Below, piece after piece: positions 49,080 through 58,886 of a DNA stretch of 64,000 nucleotides. Source of the DNA: Methanobacterium sp. (GTDB lineage Archaea; Methanobacteriota; Methanobacteria; Methanobacteriales; Methanobacteriaceae); assembly GCA_015661405.1 (NCBI GenBank), contig JACWMK010000002.1, positions 71,665 to 135,664 on the forward strand. Reading direction: 5' to 3'. The position numbers were made by a program, and so were the translations under genes. The first letter of the stretch is position 1; every line of letters begins with the position of its first letter. The notes under the pieces were generated by a model. It was not told where the DNA came from. It saw only the letters and a list, made by a program, of their open reading frames with translations, and made no database searches.

Positions 49080-50411
49080 TTAGATTTGGTTTTTAATTTC
49101 AGCAGCTGCTTCATTCACATATTTTAATGGTTCTCGGAATTCGTCAACTTGGCTGAACACTTCTTTTATTAATCCGGAGGTTGCTTCAGGGGAGAACATC
49201 TGTGTACCGGCATCTAATGACATAGCTGCTGCTACTGGTGGTATAGCGAATCCTTTACTGTGACGGGTAACAATATGATTTCCGTTGAAAATACCAGGTC
49301 CTCCACCACCATATATGGAGTGGCTAAAGAAGGAGAATCCAACTGCTACACCTTCAGCTCTACCAAAGTCTACGCTAGGTAAACCTGTTTCGAATTCAAG
49401 TATGTCGTTGTAATATAGAATAGTGGATGATACACCTTGTGCTGCTCTGGCAGCTCCTTGGTTGACTATAGTGGCTGCTTGTAATCCTGCTGCAGCATAT
49501 GCATTCCATTTTGCAAGGTCGTCGGTTCCGTAGACACTGAATCCATTCAGTTCTTTTTCTACACCTATTACACCATCTTCTTTTGCTTTATCTACTGTGT
49601 CTACAATTACTGAACCTACAGTACCAGTTTTACCATTAGCTTTAACCAGATCATAGACCATGTTGTCAGCATTCATTCCTTGATATGCAAGTCCTAGAAG
49701 GTGCATTCTTTCAAATGCTCCGACTGCGTCTCCCATTTCAAACATTGCTGATTGTTCTAATATGCTGGATAGAGCAGTAGTTTGTAATGTGTTTTTAAGA
49801 GTTGCTGCAACAACATGGTTTACCATGATGTTTCTTAGTGCGTAACCTGGGCCTTCTAATTTCTGAGGCAGGTCAAGCATGGTAGCTACGTTTCCACCAA
49901 GATATTCAACTGATTGTGGGTATCTACCCAGAATAGCTGCTTTCACCATATTTGCATCGTACATATTTACATCACAAACATCAATTATTGCTTGTATGAA
50001 TGCTGCGGCTGTAACTAATGGTGTTGCTGAATATTCTGCAGCTGCTTCAAACCTAGCTTGTGGTAACTGTACTAATACTCTTTTTCCTCCAGCTAATAAT
50101 TCAACGTTTGTATCGTCACCATCTTCAACCTGAATCATTGCTTTTGCTTTTTCTGCAATGGCTTCTGCATTTCCGACGATATCTATGTCGATTTCTCTTC
50201 CTAATATTTTATTTGCTGGTCCACCGACTTTAGCAGTAGCTAAGGCATTCTGCGTACCTTCTAAGTTTAGTGCTACGGTCCTTTTGATACCCTGAATTAT
50301 TGATTTAATTGCTGGGTTTCTTAATGGACTTAATGCTTCGATTGGTACTTGTTCTTCAACGAGTTTGCCTTTGTCGTCGTACAAGTCGATCTTATCTTCA
50401 AACTTTGCCAT
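49080..50411 (-). CDS. mcrB: Methyl-coenzyme M reductase subunit beta
   Basis: A 443-residue subunit that helps form the active-site channel and binds coenzyme B. Recognisable parts are DLYDDKGKLVEEQVPIEALS and VGFSFFSHSIYGGGGPGIFN. It is the first gene of mcrBDCGA. A strong AGGAGGG ribosome-binding site precedes the ATG. Confidence 0.98.
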   Translation of the reverse strand: MAKFEDKIDLYDDKGKLVEEQVPIEALSPLRNPAIKSIIQGIKRTVALNLEGTQNALATAKVGGPANKILGREIDIDIVGNAEAIAEKAKAMIQVEDGDDTNVELLAGGKRVLVQLPQARFEAAAEYSATPLVTAAAFIQAIIDVCDVNMYDANMVKAAILGRYPQSVEYLGGNVATMLDLPQKLEGPGYALRNIMVNHVVAATLKNTLQTTALSSILEQSAMFEMGDAVGAFERMHLLGLAYQGMNADNMVYDLVKANGKTGTVGSVIVDTVDKAKEDGVIGVEKELNGFSVYGTDDLAKWNAYAAAGLQAATIVNQGAARAAQGVSSTILYYNDILEFETGLPSVDFGRAEGVAVGFSFFSHSIYGGGGPGIFNGNHIVTRHSKGFAIPPVAAAMSLDAGTQMFSPEATSGLIKEVFSQVDEFREPLKYVNEAAAEIKNQI

Positions 50412-50694
50412 TTTGTCCCTCCTACAATATTCTTGTATATCATTTTCTTAATGTATCATTTTGAACAGAATTCTGATATTTTTTTGTTCACTTGTTGGAT
50501 AGATCCCAACTGATACAATACTTGATATACGAATCTCAGTTTACTGGATATATGATATTAAACTTTCTTCTTGATTCATTTAGAAAGATTTATAAGGTAT
50601 AATCCCCCAAATCAATTCTATTGTTATACATTTTTTCGGTGCATACCCGGAAGCAAAAAATACTTATTTTTTTAATGTTTAAAAAGTAGATATC
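50412..50694. promoter_or_regulatory. Divergent mcr / mmp10 promoter region
   Basis: On the mcr side a likely TATA element is TTTAATATCATATATCC (minus, about 50565-50549), which would give a leader of around 120 bases. That leader contains the palindrome CAGAATTCTG (50466-50475) nested between TGAACA (50462-50467) and TGTTCA (50485-50490), and GTTGGAT/ATCCCAAC (50494-50510). On the mmp10 side TTTATAAGG at about 50588 could be a TATA box; AT-rich sequence about 30 bases from the ATG offers a leaderless alternative. Confidence 0.5.
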
Positions 50695-51948
50695 ATGCAA
50701 ATAATAGCAGATGTAGGTGGCATACCTGGCAAAAACTGCAGAGGGTTTTGTAAATATTGTTATTTTCTAAAAGTAAAGAATGGAGACCCTTTCGGATGTA
50801 AATTCTGCAATCCCGGCAGAGTAGGATGTGATCATTGTACAACCGGTGTTAGGGAGATTAAAAACGAATTTATTCCTCCATTCATGGTTGTTAGCTCTGT
50901 TCAAAATTCATTAATGCTCGGCGGATATCGAGACCATGATTTAAAAGTTAATATCAGTGGTGGAGGAGATGTAAGTTGTTATCCTCATTTATTAGAAGTT
51001 GCATCTGCATTTAATCAATTAGATCTACCTATTCATTTGGGCTACACTAGTGGTAAAGGAATAGACGATGCGAAAATGGCTGAGGATTTACTTTCACTTG
51101 GTGTTGAAGAAGTGACTTTTACTGTTTTTTCAACCGATTCTTTGCTTAGGAAGAAGTGGATGGGTGATAATAACCCGGAAGAATCTTTAAAGGCTCTTAA
51201 AATATTCAGTGAAAATTGTGAAGTTCATGCTGCTGCCGTAGTATTGCCTGGTGTTAATGATGGTGAAAAATTATTACAAACCTGCAGTGATCTAGAAGAA
51301 TGGGGTGTTGAGGCATTTATTCTTATGAGGTTTGCTAATTTTGAAAATCAAGGTCTTATATTGGGTAATGAACCAATTATTGATGGTTTGAATCCACATT
51401 CATTGGAAGAATTTGAAAATCTGGTTAGGCAGGTGAATAAAGAATTCAGTTTCCGGGTTACAGGTACTCCCCTCTGTGACCCTGTAAATGATGCTCCATT
51501 TGCAATTTCTAAAACAAAAAATCAGGAATATTTAGATATTTTATCTGAAGTAACGTCCGAAGCCACCATACTAACCAGCAAAATTGCTGCACCCTTCATA
51601 GGAAAGATCATTAATGAAGTTGGGGCAGATGATTTGGTAAATGTTGTTGCAGCTGATAAAGATATTGCTTGTTTAATAACTCAGAAGGATCTGGAAGAAA
51701 TAAATCTTAAAGAGTTGAAAGAAACTGTTTTAATTCCTGGACGTGCTTTAGTACATGATAAAAAAGCAACGGAAATCTTAAGTCGTGACGGTGTTGAAAG
51801 AATAGTAGCCAGGGGTCCTGATAAACTTTCTGTAGATGGTGAGATGAGCAGCACTCTTAGTGAGAATGAAGTGCTTAAAACAGAATTATATGCTTTTCAG
51901 GATTTAATAGAAGCTATAAACTTCTTTGGGGTTAGGAAAAATAAATAA
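50695..51948 (+). CDS. mmp10: MCR arginine methyltransferase Mmp10 (methanogenesis marker 10)
   Basis: A 417-residue cobalamin-dependent radical SAM enzyme that methylates Arg271 of McrA. The radical SAM cluster motif CxxxCxxC is at Cys15, Cys19 and Cys22 (NCRGFCKYCYF). Next comes a second Cys group, CKFCNPGRVGCDHC (35-48), conserved in this family. HLGYTSGKGIDDAKMAEDLL lies in the barrel. It is divergent from mcrB across 283 bases, placing the modifying enzyme next to its substrate genes. No good ribosome-binding site precedes the ATG. Confidence 0.93.
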   Translation: MQIIADVGGIPGKNCRGFCKYCYFLKVKNGDPFGCKFCNPGRVGCDHCTTGVREIKNEFIPPFMVVSSVQNSLMLGGYRDHDLKVNISGGGDVSCYPHLLEVASAFNQLDLPIHLGYTSGKGIDDAKMAEDLLSLGVEEVTFTVFSTDSLLRKKWMGDNNPEESLKALKIFSENCEVHAAAVVLPGVNDGEKLLQTCSDLEEWGVEAFILMRFANFENQGLILGNEPIIDGLNPHSLEEFENLVRQVNKEFSFRVTGTPLCDPVNDAPFAISKTKNQEYLDILSEVTSEATILTSKIAAPFIGKIINEVGADDLVNVVAADKDIACLITQKDLEEINLKELKETVLIPGRALVHDKKATEILSRDGVERIVARGPDKLSVDGEMSSTLSENEVLKTELYAFQDLIEAINFFGVRKNK

Positions 51949-52002
51949 TAATTTTGTTTATAAATATTTGTTCTTTTAATCTTGTATAATTAATAAAATT
52001 AA

Positions 52003-53085
52003 TTATTTTTTAATTTTAATTAATGTAATTTCACATCTTGAGCCCAGCCTCATAGGTGGTCCCCATGTACCTGTTCCTTGAGATACGTAGAGTTTTGCTC
52101 CTTGATACTCATAAAGACCTTTGATGTAGGGAAAAATCATTTTTACAATATAGTTTATGGGGAAGAATTGACCATTATGGGTGTGGCCTGAAAGTTGTAG
52201 TTGAATTCCAGCTTTTTGCGCAGTTTTAAATTCCCTTGGTAAATGGTTTAGTAGAATTAAGGGTTTATTTCTATCGTACTCAATGTTTTGTAGTGCTTTT
52301 TCTATGTGTCTTTTCTCCAATGAGTAATCTATTCCTATTATTTGCAAGTCTTTGAAATGGAATAATTCTTTATTTAGTGTTTTCACTCTGGTTTTAGCTA
52401 AGATTTTAGATATTTCATTTAAATCTTGATAAGTGTCATGATTACCTGTTACAAATAATATTGGAGCTTTAAACTTGTTTAATGCATTTGGAATTTCTTT
52501 ATGAAGCTTTGATGTTCCATCAAAAAGATCACCGGTGATTAAAATTATATCCGGCTTTAGTTCATTTGTTTCATCTACTATTCTTTTAATAAATCCCACA
52601 TTTCTTATGGGGCCTATATGTACATCACTGAGTTGAACAGCCCTTATATTATTTTTAAGACCATTTAAATGAACTGTGATTTCTTTAACTTCTAATCTTG
52701 TGGCATTAATTAATGCATATATGCTTACTAAAACTGCTATAATTATTAATATTTCTCCTATAATTAAAGTGGGTATTTTTATATAAAGATTGATTGATGG
52801 TATAAATATTACATATACCGCCAATGAAATCACAATATATATTGATATTCCAAACCATGCTGCTGATATATAATAAAATATTCTCGATGGAAGGTTTGAA
52901 AAAATCCTTTCTAGAGTTGCTGAAATGGGGTAAGATAAAGCAGCAATAAGTATTATAATATATAGCGTGTTTGTTCTGGGTAAATTGAAGACAATACTTA
53001 CGCCATATAAAACAGCATAATTGAGGGCTAAAAAAATCAGAAAGAATAATAACATACTCATTATGAATTGAAGCATTTTTCTCAA
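52003..53085 (-). CDS. Membrane-anchored metallophosphoesterase
   Basis: A 360-residue protein with four N-terminal membrane helices (about residues 1-130) and a calcineurin-type phosphoesterase domain. Metal-binding motifs in order are DVHIG, GDLFDG, GNHD and SGHTHNGQF. Relatives such as YkuE act on lipid or surface substrates, but this substrate is unknown. The start is TTG at 53085, with GGAG 10 bases upstream. An ATG three codons on is less well placed. It converges on mmp10 with a 54-base gap. Confidence 0.85.
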   Translation of the reverse strand: MRKMLQFIMSMLLFFLIFLALNYAVLYGVSIVFNLPRTNTLYIIILIAALSYPISATLERIFSNLPSRIFYYISAAWFGISIYIVISLAVYVIFIPSINLYIKIPTLIIGEILIIIAVLVSIYALINATRLEVKEITVHLNGLKNNIRAVQLSDVHIGPIRNVGFIKRIVDETNELKPDIILITGDLFDGTSKLHKEIPNALNKFKAPILFVTGNHDTYQDLNEISKILAKTRVKTLNKELFHFKDLQIIGIDYSLEKRHIEKALQNIEYDRNKPLILLNHLPREFKTAQKAGIQLQLSGHTHNGQFFPINYIVKMIFPYIKGLYEYQGAKLYVSQGTGTWGPPMRLGSRCEITLIKIKK

Positions 53086-53171
53086 ATTTAAATAACTCCT
53101 ATTATATATTTTTAAATGCTTAAAATAAGTTATTAACTGAAAAATATTTTATAATATAATAATTTTTTGTT

Positions 53172-54083
53172 TCAGATAATAGAAGTTTCCGGTAACAGTT
53201 TGACCAATATGTAATCGTACATCATGGATTTACGAATTTCTGAAATGTCAATTAATTTGTTATTATTAACTTCTACTTCTGCAATTTCATCATGATACTG
53301 ATCATAGTTGAGTTTAACTCTTACTCCATCTAATTGACTTACTACTGGTGCGGGTGAGTAAACCTGTTTTATAGCAGGCACTTGGTTTTCTATTTCTGTT
53401 TTAACTATAATGGACGGTACTATTGGTGGATCATCGGACATTTCCACTCTTTTTTGATCTAGAATTTCTTCCGCCACCCTTACTAATTCTTTAAGTGCCC
53501 TAATATTTTCTCCTCTCTTTAATCTGCGTGGTATTCTACCTAATCCCCCTACATAAGCATCTGCACCCGGTATATCTTCTACATTTATTTGTGGGGCTCC
53601 TGTTACAATTACAGGGATTTCTAGGTCTTCAAAAAGATGTGTTTTGTTTAATATACATTCTCTAAAGCTTCCTAATGCAAAAACTGCTAAGTCATGTTCT
53701 TCTATAAGTTTCTTCTCATCTTCTGAAATTCGTGATATACCTTTTCCTGCTCCGCGTTGTAGTCCAATCATATTATCTTTAGTTCCGTAACGGCGTAGAT
53801 ATTCAGATATGTCACATGCAGAGTGGGGAAGGTGTTGTCTGGCTAGAGTGGGTGAAACTATAGCTATTTCAGTTCCTGCCATAGGAGCTATTTTAATTAC
53901 TCCTAAAAGTTGTTTAGCTTTTTCCTCCACTTTTTTAACATCTTCAATGGGAACTGCTAAGGTTAAAACCAGATCCATTTGACTGATATTTTCTTGAAGC
54001 ACCAGTCCACCTAAGTCTTCTATTAACTCAGTTATTTCCTCGTGTTTGTGAACTCCACCGGTGTACGTCAGTGTTTCATACAT
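53172..54083 (-). CDS. Methanogenesis marker protein 7
   Basis: A 303-residue protein of the marker 7 family, restricted to methanogens and their relatives. Recognisable features are MYETLTYTGGVHKHEEITEL at the start, SPTLARQHLPHSACDISEYL and GLQRGAGKGISRISEDEKK. It has no membrane segment. Marker 7 proteins have been linked to MCR activation complexes, but the mechanism is unclear. It follows an unknown gene by 33 bases on the same strand, suggesting an operon. Confidence 0.9.
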   Translation of the reverse strand: MYETLTYTGGVHKHEEITELIEDLGGLVLQENISQMDLVLTLAVPIEDVKKVEEKAKQLLGVIKIAPMAGTEIAIVSPTLARQHLPHSACDISEYLRRYGTKDNMIGLQRGAGKGISRISEDEKKLIEEHDLAVFALGSFRECILNKTHLFEDLEIPVIVTGAPQINVEDIPGADAYVGGLGRIPRRLKRGENIRALKELVRVAEEILDQKRVEMSDDPPIVPSIIVKTEIENQVPAIKQVYSPAPVVSQLDGVRVKLNYDQYHDEIAEVEVNNNKLIDISEIRKSMMYDYILVKLLPETSII

Positions 54084-54116
54084 ACTTTACCTCTTAACGT
54101 AAACTTACAAAATTTA

Positions 54117-54707
54117 TTATAGTTTCATACATAAGTTTTTCTCCAGAATTTTATATCGTAATTTAGCTCTTTTAATTGGGTTTAATGGTGCATTCTTGTG
54201 TGAAGGTAATTCAATAGCTCTTTCACCAGCAAAATTAATCTCTTTTATTTCATTCTTTAGATAATCTGGATAAACTAGATAATCATAATTATCATCTGTT
54301 ATTATTAAGTAACCCATATCTTCAACTATGTCTTTTAGAAAATTTGAATATACTTTAACTTTTATTTTTTTATTTTCATTTCTTTTGCTTTGAGAATATG
54401 ATGCATTCAAATAACAATATTTTAATTGTTCATTTAATTTTGAGCTTCTTGTTTCTGTATTCAAGATTTTTGCAATATTTTTGATGCTTTGTTCTATTTG
54501 GGAGAACGTATTCAACTTCAGCTTTATGAATTTAGTGGTTGAATTTTTAAGGTTTTTGGTTTCAGATAGAACTACTGCGAAATCTGCTTTGTTATAATCC
54601 TGATTTTTTGTTATTCTAAAATCGGATATGCCTAGTAAAAGTAGAATTTCCTGACACATAGGTGTAGTTACAATTAAAAGTTTTGATTGATCCTGTTTAT
54701 TCTTCAT
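54117..54707 (-). CDS. Unknown protein upstream of marker 7
   Basis: A 196-residue basic, soluble protein I do not recognise. The N-terminus reads LLIVTTPMCQEILLLLGISD with ADFAVVLSET following, like a small Rossmann-type start. The C-terminus contains PLNPIKRAKLRYKILEKN. An ATG at 54752 is in frame, but GTGA 7 bases before the ATG at 54707 supports the shorter form, and TATATATAATAA lies just upstream. Its place directly before marker 7 suggests a role in methanogenesis enzyme maturation, which is inference only. Confidence 0.6.
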   Translation of the reverse strand: MKNKQDQSKLLIVTTPMCQEILLLLGISDFRITKNQDYNKADFAVVLSETKNLKNSTTKFIKLKLNTFSQIEQSIKNIAKILNTETRSSKLNEQLKYCYLNASYSQSKRNENKKIKVKVYSNFLKDIVEDMGYLIITDDNYDYLVYPDYLKNEIKEINFAGERAIELPSHKNAPLNPIKRAKLRYKILEKNLCMKL

Positions 54708-54896
54708 CAATTGATCACATATTATTATATATATTTTAATGTTTATTAGCATTTTTTTTTAATGAAAATAATTCATTCCATTAATTTAATATTATTAGAT
54801 ATTATGAAAAAAAATGAATTTACCAAAGAATTTATATAATTAATTAAACAAAAAAAATATTACTAAGACCGTTTTATTGTTGGTCTAAGGTTGTGA

Positions 54897-55112
54897 ATGA
54901 AATTGTTTAGAACAGATGAAGGTCCAAAAACAGCTCCCATTCAAGAAGGGGAAGAATACGAAGTTAAAATTGAAGATGTAGGTAAAGAAGGCGATGGAAT
55001 AACCCGTATAGAAGGTTTTGTCGTTTTTATACCTGATACAAAAGTAGGTGACGAGGTAAAGGTTAAAATAACCTCTGTAAGACGACGGTTTGCTTTTGCT
55101 GAAAAAGTATAA
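54897..55112 (+). CDS. TRAM domain protein
   Basis: A 71-residue stand-alone TRAM protein. The RNA-binding beta-barrel is seen as GEEYEVKIEDVGKEGDGITR and GFVVFIPDTKVGDEVKVKIT. Such proteins are RNA chaperones in methanogens. The leader before the ATG contains AGACC and GGTCT (about 54866-54885), which could form a small hairpin. AAGG lies 7 bases from the ATG. It is followed by a 117-base gap before comB. Confidence 0.9.
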   Translation: MKLFRTDEGPKTAPIQEGEEYEVKIEDVGKEGDGITRIEGFVVFIPDTKVGDEVKVKITSVRRRFAFAEKV

Positions 55113-55229
55113 AAATAAATTTTGTATAAATTTTATAATTAAAAAATCTGATAAAAATTCCTAAGAATTTTTGATTTTTTTTATTTACTACTCCTTATTA
55201 ATTATTTTTATTTTCTGGTGTTTTTTTAA

Positions 55230-55907
55230 ATGACAGTTTCCCTTAGTTTGGAGAGATCATGTTCTAATGATCTAGTTATAATGATAGATGCACTGCGAGC
55301 GAGCACTACTATAACTTCAGCTCTTCAAAGATTCAATACAGTCATCCCGGTAAAAAGTATTGAAAATGCTGTGAATATTGCGGGAGGGCTGGATGCTAGA
55401 CTTGCTGGTGAACGGGAAGGTGCCAAAATAGATGGTTTTGATGTGGGTAATTCTCCTGTGGATATACTAAAATTCAGTGGAGAAGTTTTGGTACTAACCA
55501 CTACTAATGGTACAAGGGTACTGGAAGGTATGAATGCAAAAGTTCTTATTGGATCATTTACTAATGCTGAAGCCGTTGCTATTAAAGCCATTGAACTTGC
55601 AGATCAACATATAGAATTAGTTATGGCTGGAGTAAAAGGAAGATTCGTTATAGAAGATTTTTTAAGTGCTGGTGAGATATTATCTCATATAATTCACTTA
55701 GAAGATCAGGAAATGGATGAAATGGCATTGGCTGCATTAATGGCTTCTTTAGATAAGGATATGGTGGATAATGCGGTTAAAGGTTCCGAATCTGCAGCTA
55801 GATTACGGGGATTAGGACTTGAAAAAGACATTGAATTTTCGCTTCAAAGAGATATTTATAACACAGTACCCATTTATAAGAATGGAGTAATAAAAATTTT
55901 GAAATGA
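55230..55907 (+). CDS. comB: 2-phosphosulfolactate phosphatase
   Basis: A 225-residue enzyme that dephosphorylates 2-phosphosulfolactate to sulfolactate in coenzyme M synthesis. The family start includes VIMIDALRASTTITSALQRF, then LAGEREGAKIDGFDVGNSP and LVLTTTNGTRVLE. Length fits ComB. It precedes the TraB-family gene by 6 bases, so they are probably cotranscribed. Other com genes are outside the window. Confidence 0.93.
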   Translation: MTVSLSLERSCSNDLVIMIDALRASTTITSALQRFNTVIPVKSIENAVNIAGGLDARLAGEREGAKIDGFDVGNSPVDILKFSGEVLVLTTTNGTRVLEGMNAKVLIGSFTNAEAVAIKAIELADQHIELVMAGVKGRFVIEDFLSAGEILSHIIHLEDQEMDEMALAALMASLDKDMVDNAVKGSESAARLRGLGLEKDIEFSLQRDIYNTVPIYKNGVIKILK

Positions 55908-55913
55908 TTTAAT

Positions 55914-56642
55914 ATGGAACAAGAATCACAAATAACAGGATCACTTAAAATAATAGGCACGGCACATGTTTCTAATGAGAGTATAGAAGAAGTTAAAGCA
56001 GCTATACTGGATATTGGACCCGATATTGTGGCAGTTGAATTGGATTTAGCTCGTTATAATAATCTCATGAATGAGAAAATGGGTGGAGATCAACAAAAAG
56101 ATGTTAAGGTAAGGGAGTTAATTAAAAATGACCAGTTAACCATATTTGTCGTTAGCAAGTTTCTTTCTTACATGCAGAAGAGGATAGGTGAAGATGTGGG
56201 CGTGAAACCTGGTTCAGAGATGATGTCTGCTATTGATGCTGCTGAAGAAGTAGGTGCTCGGGTAGTGCTTATAGATCGTGATATACAGATAACACTCAAA
56301 AGAGCTTTAAATATGATGAGTGTTTGGGAAAAGATTAAGTTTGCTGCAGGATTAGTGGGATCCATTTTCAGTCGTGGAGAAGTAGTGGAGGATATTGAAA
56401 AAATAAAAGAGAAGGATACTCTAACAGAAGTTATGGATTACTTCCAGAAAATGTCTCCTAAAGCATTTGATGTATTAGTAACTGAGAGAGACGCATATAT
56501 GGCTCGCATGCTACTAGATATACCTCCAGAAGAGGATGTAGTGGTCGTAGTTGGTGCAGGGCATCAGAAGGGTATTAAGGACTTCATGAATAATCCTGAG
56601 AATATTCCATTATTATCGGAACTCTTAAAGTTAAAAAATTAA
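55914..56642 (+). CDS. TraB/PrgY family protein
   Basis: A 242-residue TraB-domain protein. Signatures are IIGTAHVSNESIEEVKAAI, VAVELDLARYNNL and the C-terminal VVVVGAGHQKGIKDF with a conserved Gly-His. Bacterial members degrade or sequester peptide pheromones, and the fold relates to Tiki/EreA peptidases. It lacks the C-terminal membrane helices that longer archaeal homologues often carry. It sits 6 bases after comB. Confidence 0.85.
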   Translation: MEQESQITGSLKIIGTAHVSNESIEEVKAAILDIGPDIVAVELDLARYNNLMNEKMGGDQQKDVKVRELIKNDQLTIFVVSKFLSYMQKRIGEDVGVKPGSEMMSAIDAAEEVGARVVLIDRDIQITLKRALNMMSVWEKIKFAAGLVGSIFSRGEVVEDIEKIKEKDTLTEVMDYFQKMSPKAFDVLVTERDAYMARMLLDIPPEEDVVVVVGAGHQKGIKDFMNNPENIPLLSELLKLKN

Positions 56643-56903
56643 AATGATGAAAGTAATCTATTTTTATATTAGCTTCATTTTTAGTTTGTTTTAATGAATA
56701 TAATTCTACTTTAAATAAAACAATTTTTTTTTAAATCTATTTTGAGTATTAATTTTATTAATCTAATTTTTTTTAATCAATAACTATAAAGTAGAATAAG
56801 ATAAATTATTTCTAAATTATTCATCAAAATTTAATTATATTATAGATTCATATAAACTTATGAATATGAATTTTCTGGTAATATCTTTAAAAAGTGATTT
56901 TTT

Positions 56904-57119
56904 ATGTATTTAATATTTAGATGTAATTGTGGCCGTGCAGGATACGCTAGAGAGGGAATCATTCGAAAAAAATGTGTTTGCGGTGAAATCCTGAAAATCA
57001 AAGATAGGAGAATTCTAAAGAGGACTGATAACGTTCAAAATGCCTCTGAAATTGTTAGAAAATTGCAGGAAGAAAAGTATGGTTCCGGATATTTAACTAC
57101 TGCAGATAAAATACGTTAA
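56904..57119 (+). CDS. DUF1922 zinc-ribbon protein
   Basis: A 71-residue protein of the DUF1922 family, for which an archaeal structure (MTH1184) is known. Zinc ligands are suggested by FRCNCGRAGYA and KKCVCGEILKI. A basic C-terminal helix follows (ASEIVRKLQEEKYG). GTGA 6 bases before the ATG serves as ribosome-binding site. Function unknown. Confidence 0.88.
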   Translation: MYLIFRCNCGRAGYAREGIIRKKCVCGEILKIKDRRILKRTDNVQNASEIVRKLQEEKYGSGYLTTADKIR

Positions 57120-57235
57120 AATGTTGAGAAATGGTCCATTAATAATAGATAAATTTCATTTTCGAATAAAAGTCTTCTTAAATATATTTTTCACTCGATT
57201 TTCATTCATTAAAAATTTAGGTGAAGCCGATTTTT

Positions 57236-58822
57236 ATGACGTCTAATATCTATGATATTACCAAGTATGGCGAAAGGAATAATATTGAGTTTAAAGAAAA
57301 TCTTATAGAAAATTATCACCTTAAAAAAGAGCGAATTCAACGTTTAGCATCCCAGATGAAGTATAGGATGGAAAAAGGAGATGGGGAGGCTGTTTATTTT
57401 ATAGGGGTAGATGATGATGGAAACTTGGTGGGTCTAACAGATGAAGAGATGAAAGAATCAATCTTTGTTTTGACGAAAGTAGCCTTGGAAATTGAAGCTG
57501 AAGTTTCCCAAACACAATATCAGGAAGCCGGTAACGGAAAAGTGGCTAAGATTTTAATATCCAAAAATAGCAATCATAAACGGAAGCATCTTCTAATTGG
57601 CGTTGCGGGTCATGTTGATCATGGAAAAAGCACTTTGGTGGGTACTTTAACCACTGGATCCCTTGATAATGGTTCAGGAAGAACCCGAATATTTTTAGAT
57701 GTGCAGAAACATGAAATAGAGAGAGGTCTTTCGGCAGATCTTTCCTTTGCGGTTTATGGTTTTCGTGGTGGGGTTCCAGTACGCATTAAAAATCCTCTTC
57801 ATAAAAAAGAAAAGTCTAAAGTAGTGGAGCATTGTGAAAAAGTAGTTTCATTTGTAGACACTGTGGGGCATGAACCTTGGCTTCGAACCACTATTCGTGG
57901 AATAGTTGGACAGAAATTGAACTACGGTTTACTAACTATTGCCGCTGATCAAGGACCTACCCACATAACTAAGGAACATTTGGGGATTATGTTAGCAATG
58001 GAATTGCCTCTAATGGTTACTATTACCAAAATAGATATGGTAACCTCAGAAAGAGTTAAAGAAGTTAAAGATGAAGTATTTGAACTTTTAAAGCTTGTTG
58101 GAAGAATTCCTTTAATGGTTAAATCATCTGATGATGCAGTATTTATAGCTAAAAATATGAATCAACATTTAGTACCGGTGATTAAAGTATCATCTGTTAC
58201 AGGTGCGGGATTGGAGCTTCTTGATGAGTTATTCTATCAGTTAAATGTTCCTTCTGATAGTGAATGTAAAAAACCCTTCATGATGTATATCGACAGGATA
58301 TATTCTGTTTTAGGAGTGGGAACAGTGGTAAGTGGAACTGTGAGACAAGGAAAAATTAAAAAAGGCGATAAACTTCTTTTAGGACCTACCAGCTCTGGAA
58401 AATTCATCCCTATAAGTGTACGTTCTATTGAAATGCATTACTATAAAAAAGACAGTGCAGAAGCAGGGGAAGTAGTAGGAATATCCATTAGTGGAGCTGA
58501 AGTGAATTCAATTAAAAGAGGCATGATCATCTCTGATTTACTCTATAAACCACAGCCAGTAAGGGAATTTGAAGCAAATGTAACGATATTAGTTCATCCC
58601 ACCACCATAAAAGAGGGTTATGAGTGTATAACTCACATTGAAACTATCGCCGAAACTACAATATTTCAACCTTTGAATAAGGAATATCTTTCTGCTGGAG
58701 ACAGTGGTAAAATTAAGATGAGGTTCAAATATCGACCTTACGCTATTCGAGAGGGACAAAAACTTATATTTCGTGAGGGACGGAGTAAAGGTGTTGGTGA
58801 AGTCAGTAAAATATGTGAATAA
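57236..58822 (+). CDS. GTPBP1-like translational GTPase
   Basis: A 528-residue protein of the archaeal GTPBP1/EF-Tu-like group. The N-terminal 120 residues (NNIEFKENLIENYHLKKERI) precede the G domain. G1 is GVAGHVDHGKSTL, G3 DTVGHEPWLRT, G4 TKIDM, followed by EF-Tu-like domains 2 and 3. A GTG at 57221 is in frame, but it is part of GGTGA, which makes a ribosome-binding site for the ATG at 57236. The role in archaea is unclear; eukaryotic GTPBP1 works in ribosome rescue and mRNA decay. Confidence 0.85.
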   Translation: MTSNIYDITKYGERNNIEFKENLIENYHLKKERIQRLASQMKYRMEKGDGEAVYFIGVDDDGNLVGLTDEEMKESIFVLTKVALEIEAEVSQTQYQEAGNGKVAKILISKNSNHKRKHLLIGVAGHVDHGKSTLVGTLTTGSLDNGSGRTRIFLDVQKHEIERGLSADLSFAVYGFRGGVPVRIKNPLHKKEKSKVVEHCEKVVSFVDTVGHEPWLRTTIRGIVGQKLNYGLLTIAADQGPTHITKEHLGIMLAMELPLMVTITKIDMVTSERVKEVKDEVFELLKLVGRIPLMVKSSDDAVFIAKNMNQHLVPVIKVSSVTGAGLELLDELFYQLNVPSDSECKKPFMMYIDRIYSVLGVGTVVSGTVRQGKIKKGDKLLLGPTSSGKFIPISVRSIEMHYYKKDSAEAGEVVGISISGAEVNSIKRGMIISDLLYKPQPVREFEANVTILVHPTTIKEGYECITHIETIAETTIFQPLNKEYLSAGDSGKIKMRFKYRPYAIREGQKLIFREGRSKGVGEVSKICE

Positions 58823-58886
58823 AACTGTGGATATTTGATTAAACAATCCATTTATCATGATAAGTTTTTATAAATGTAAAATTAAC

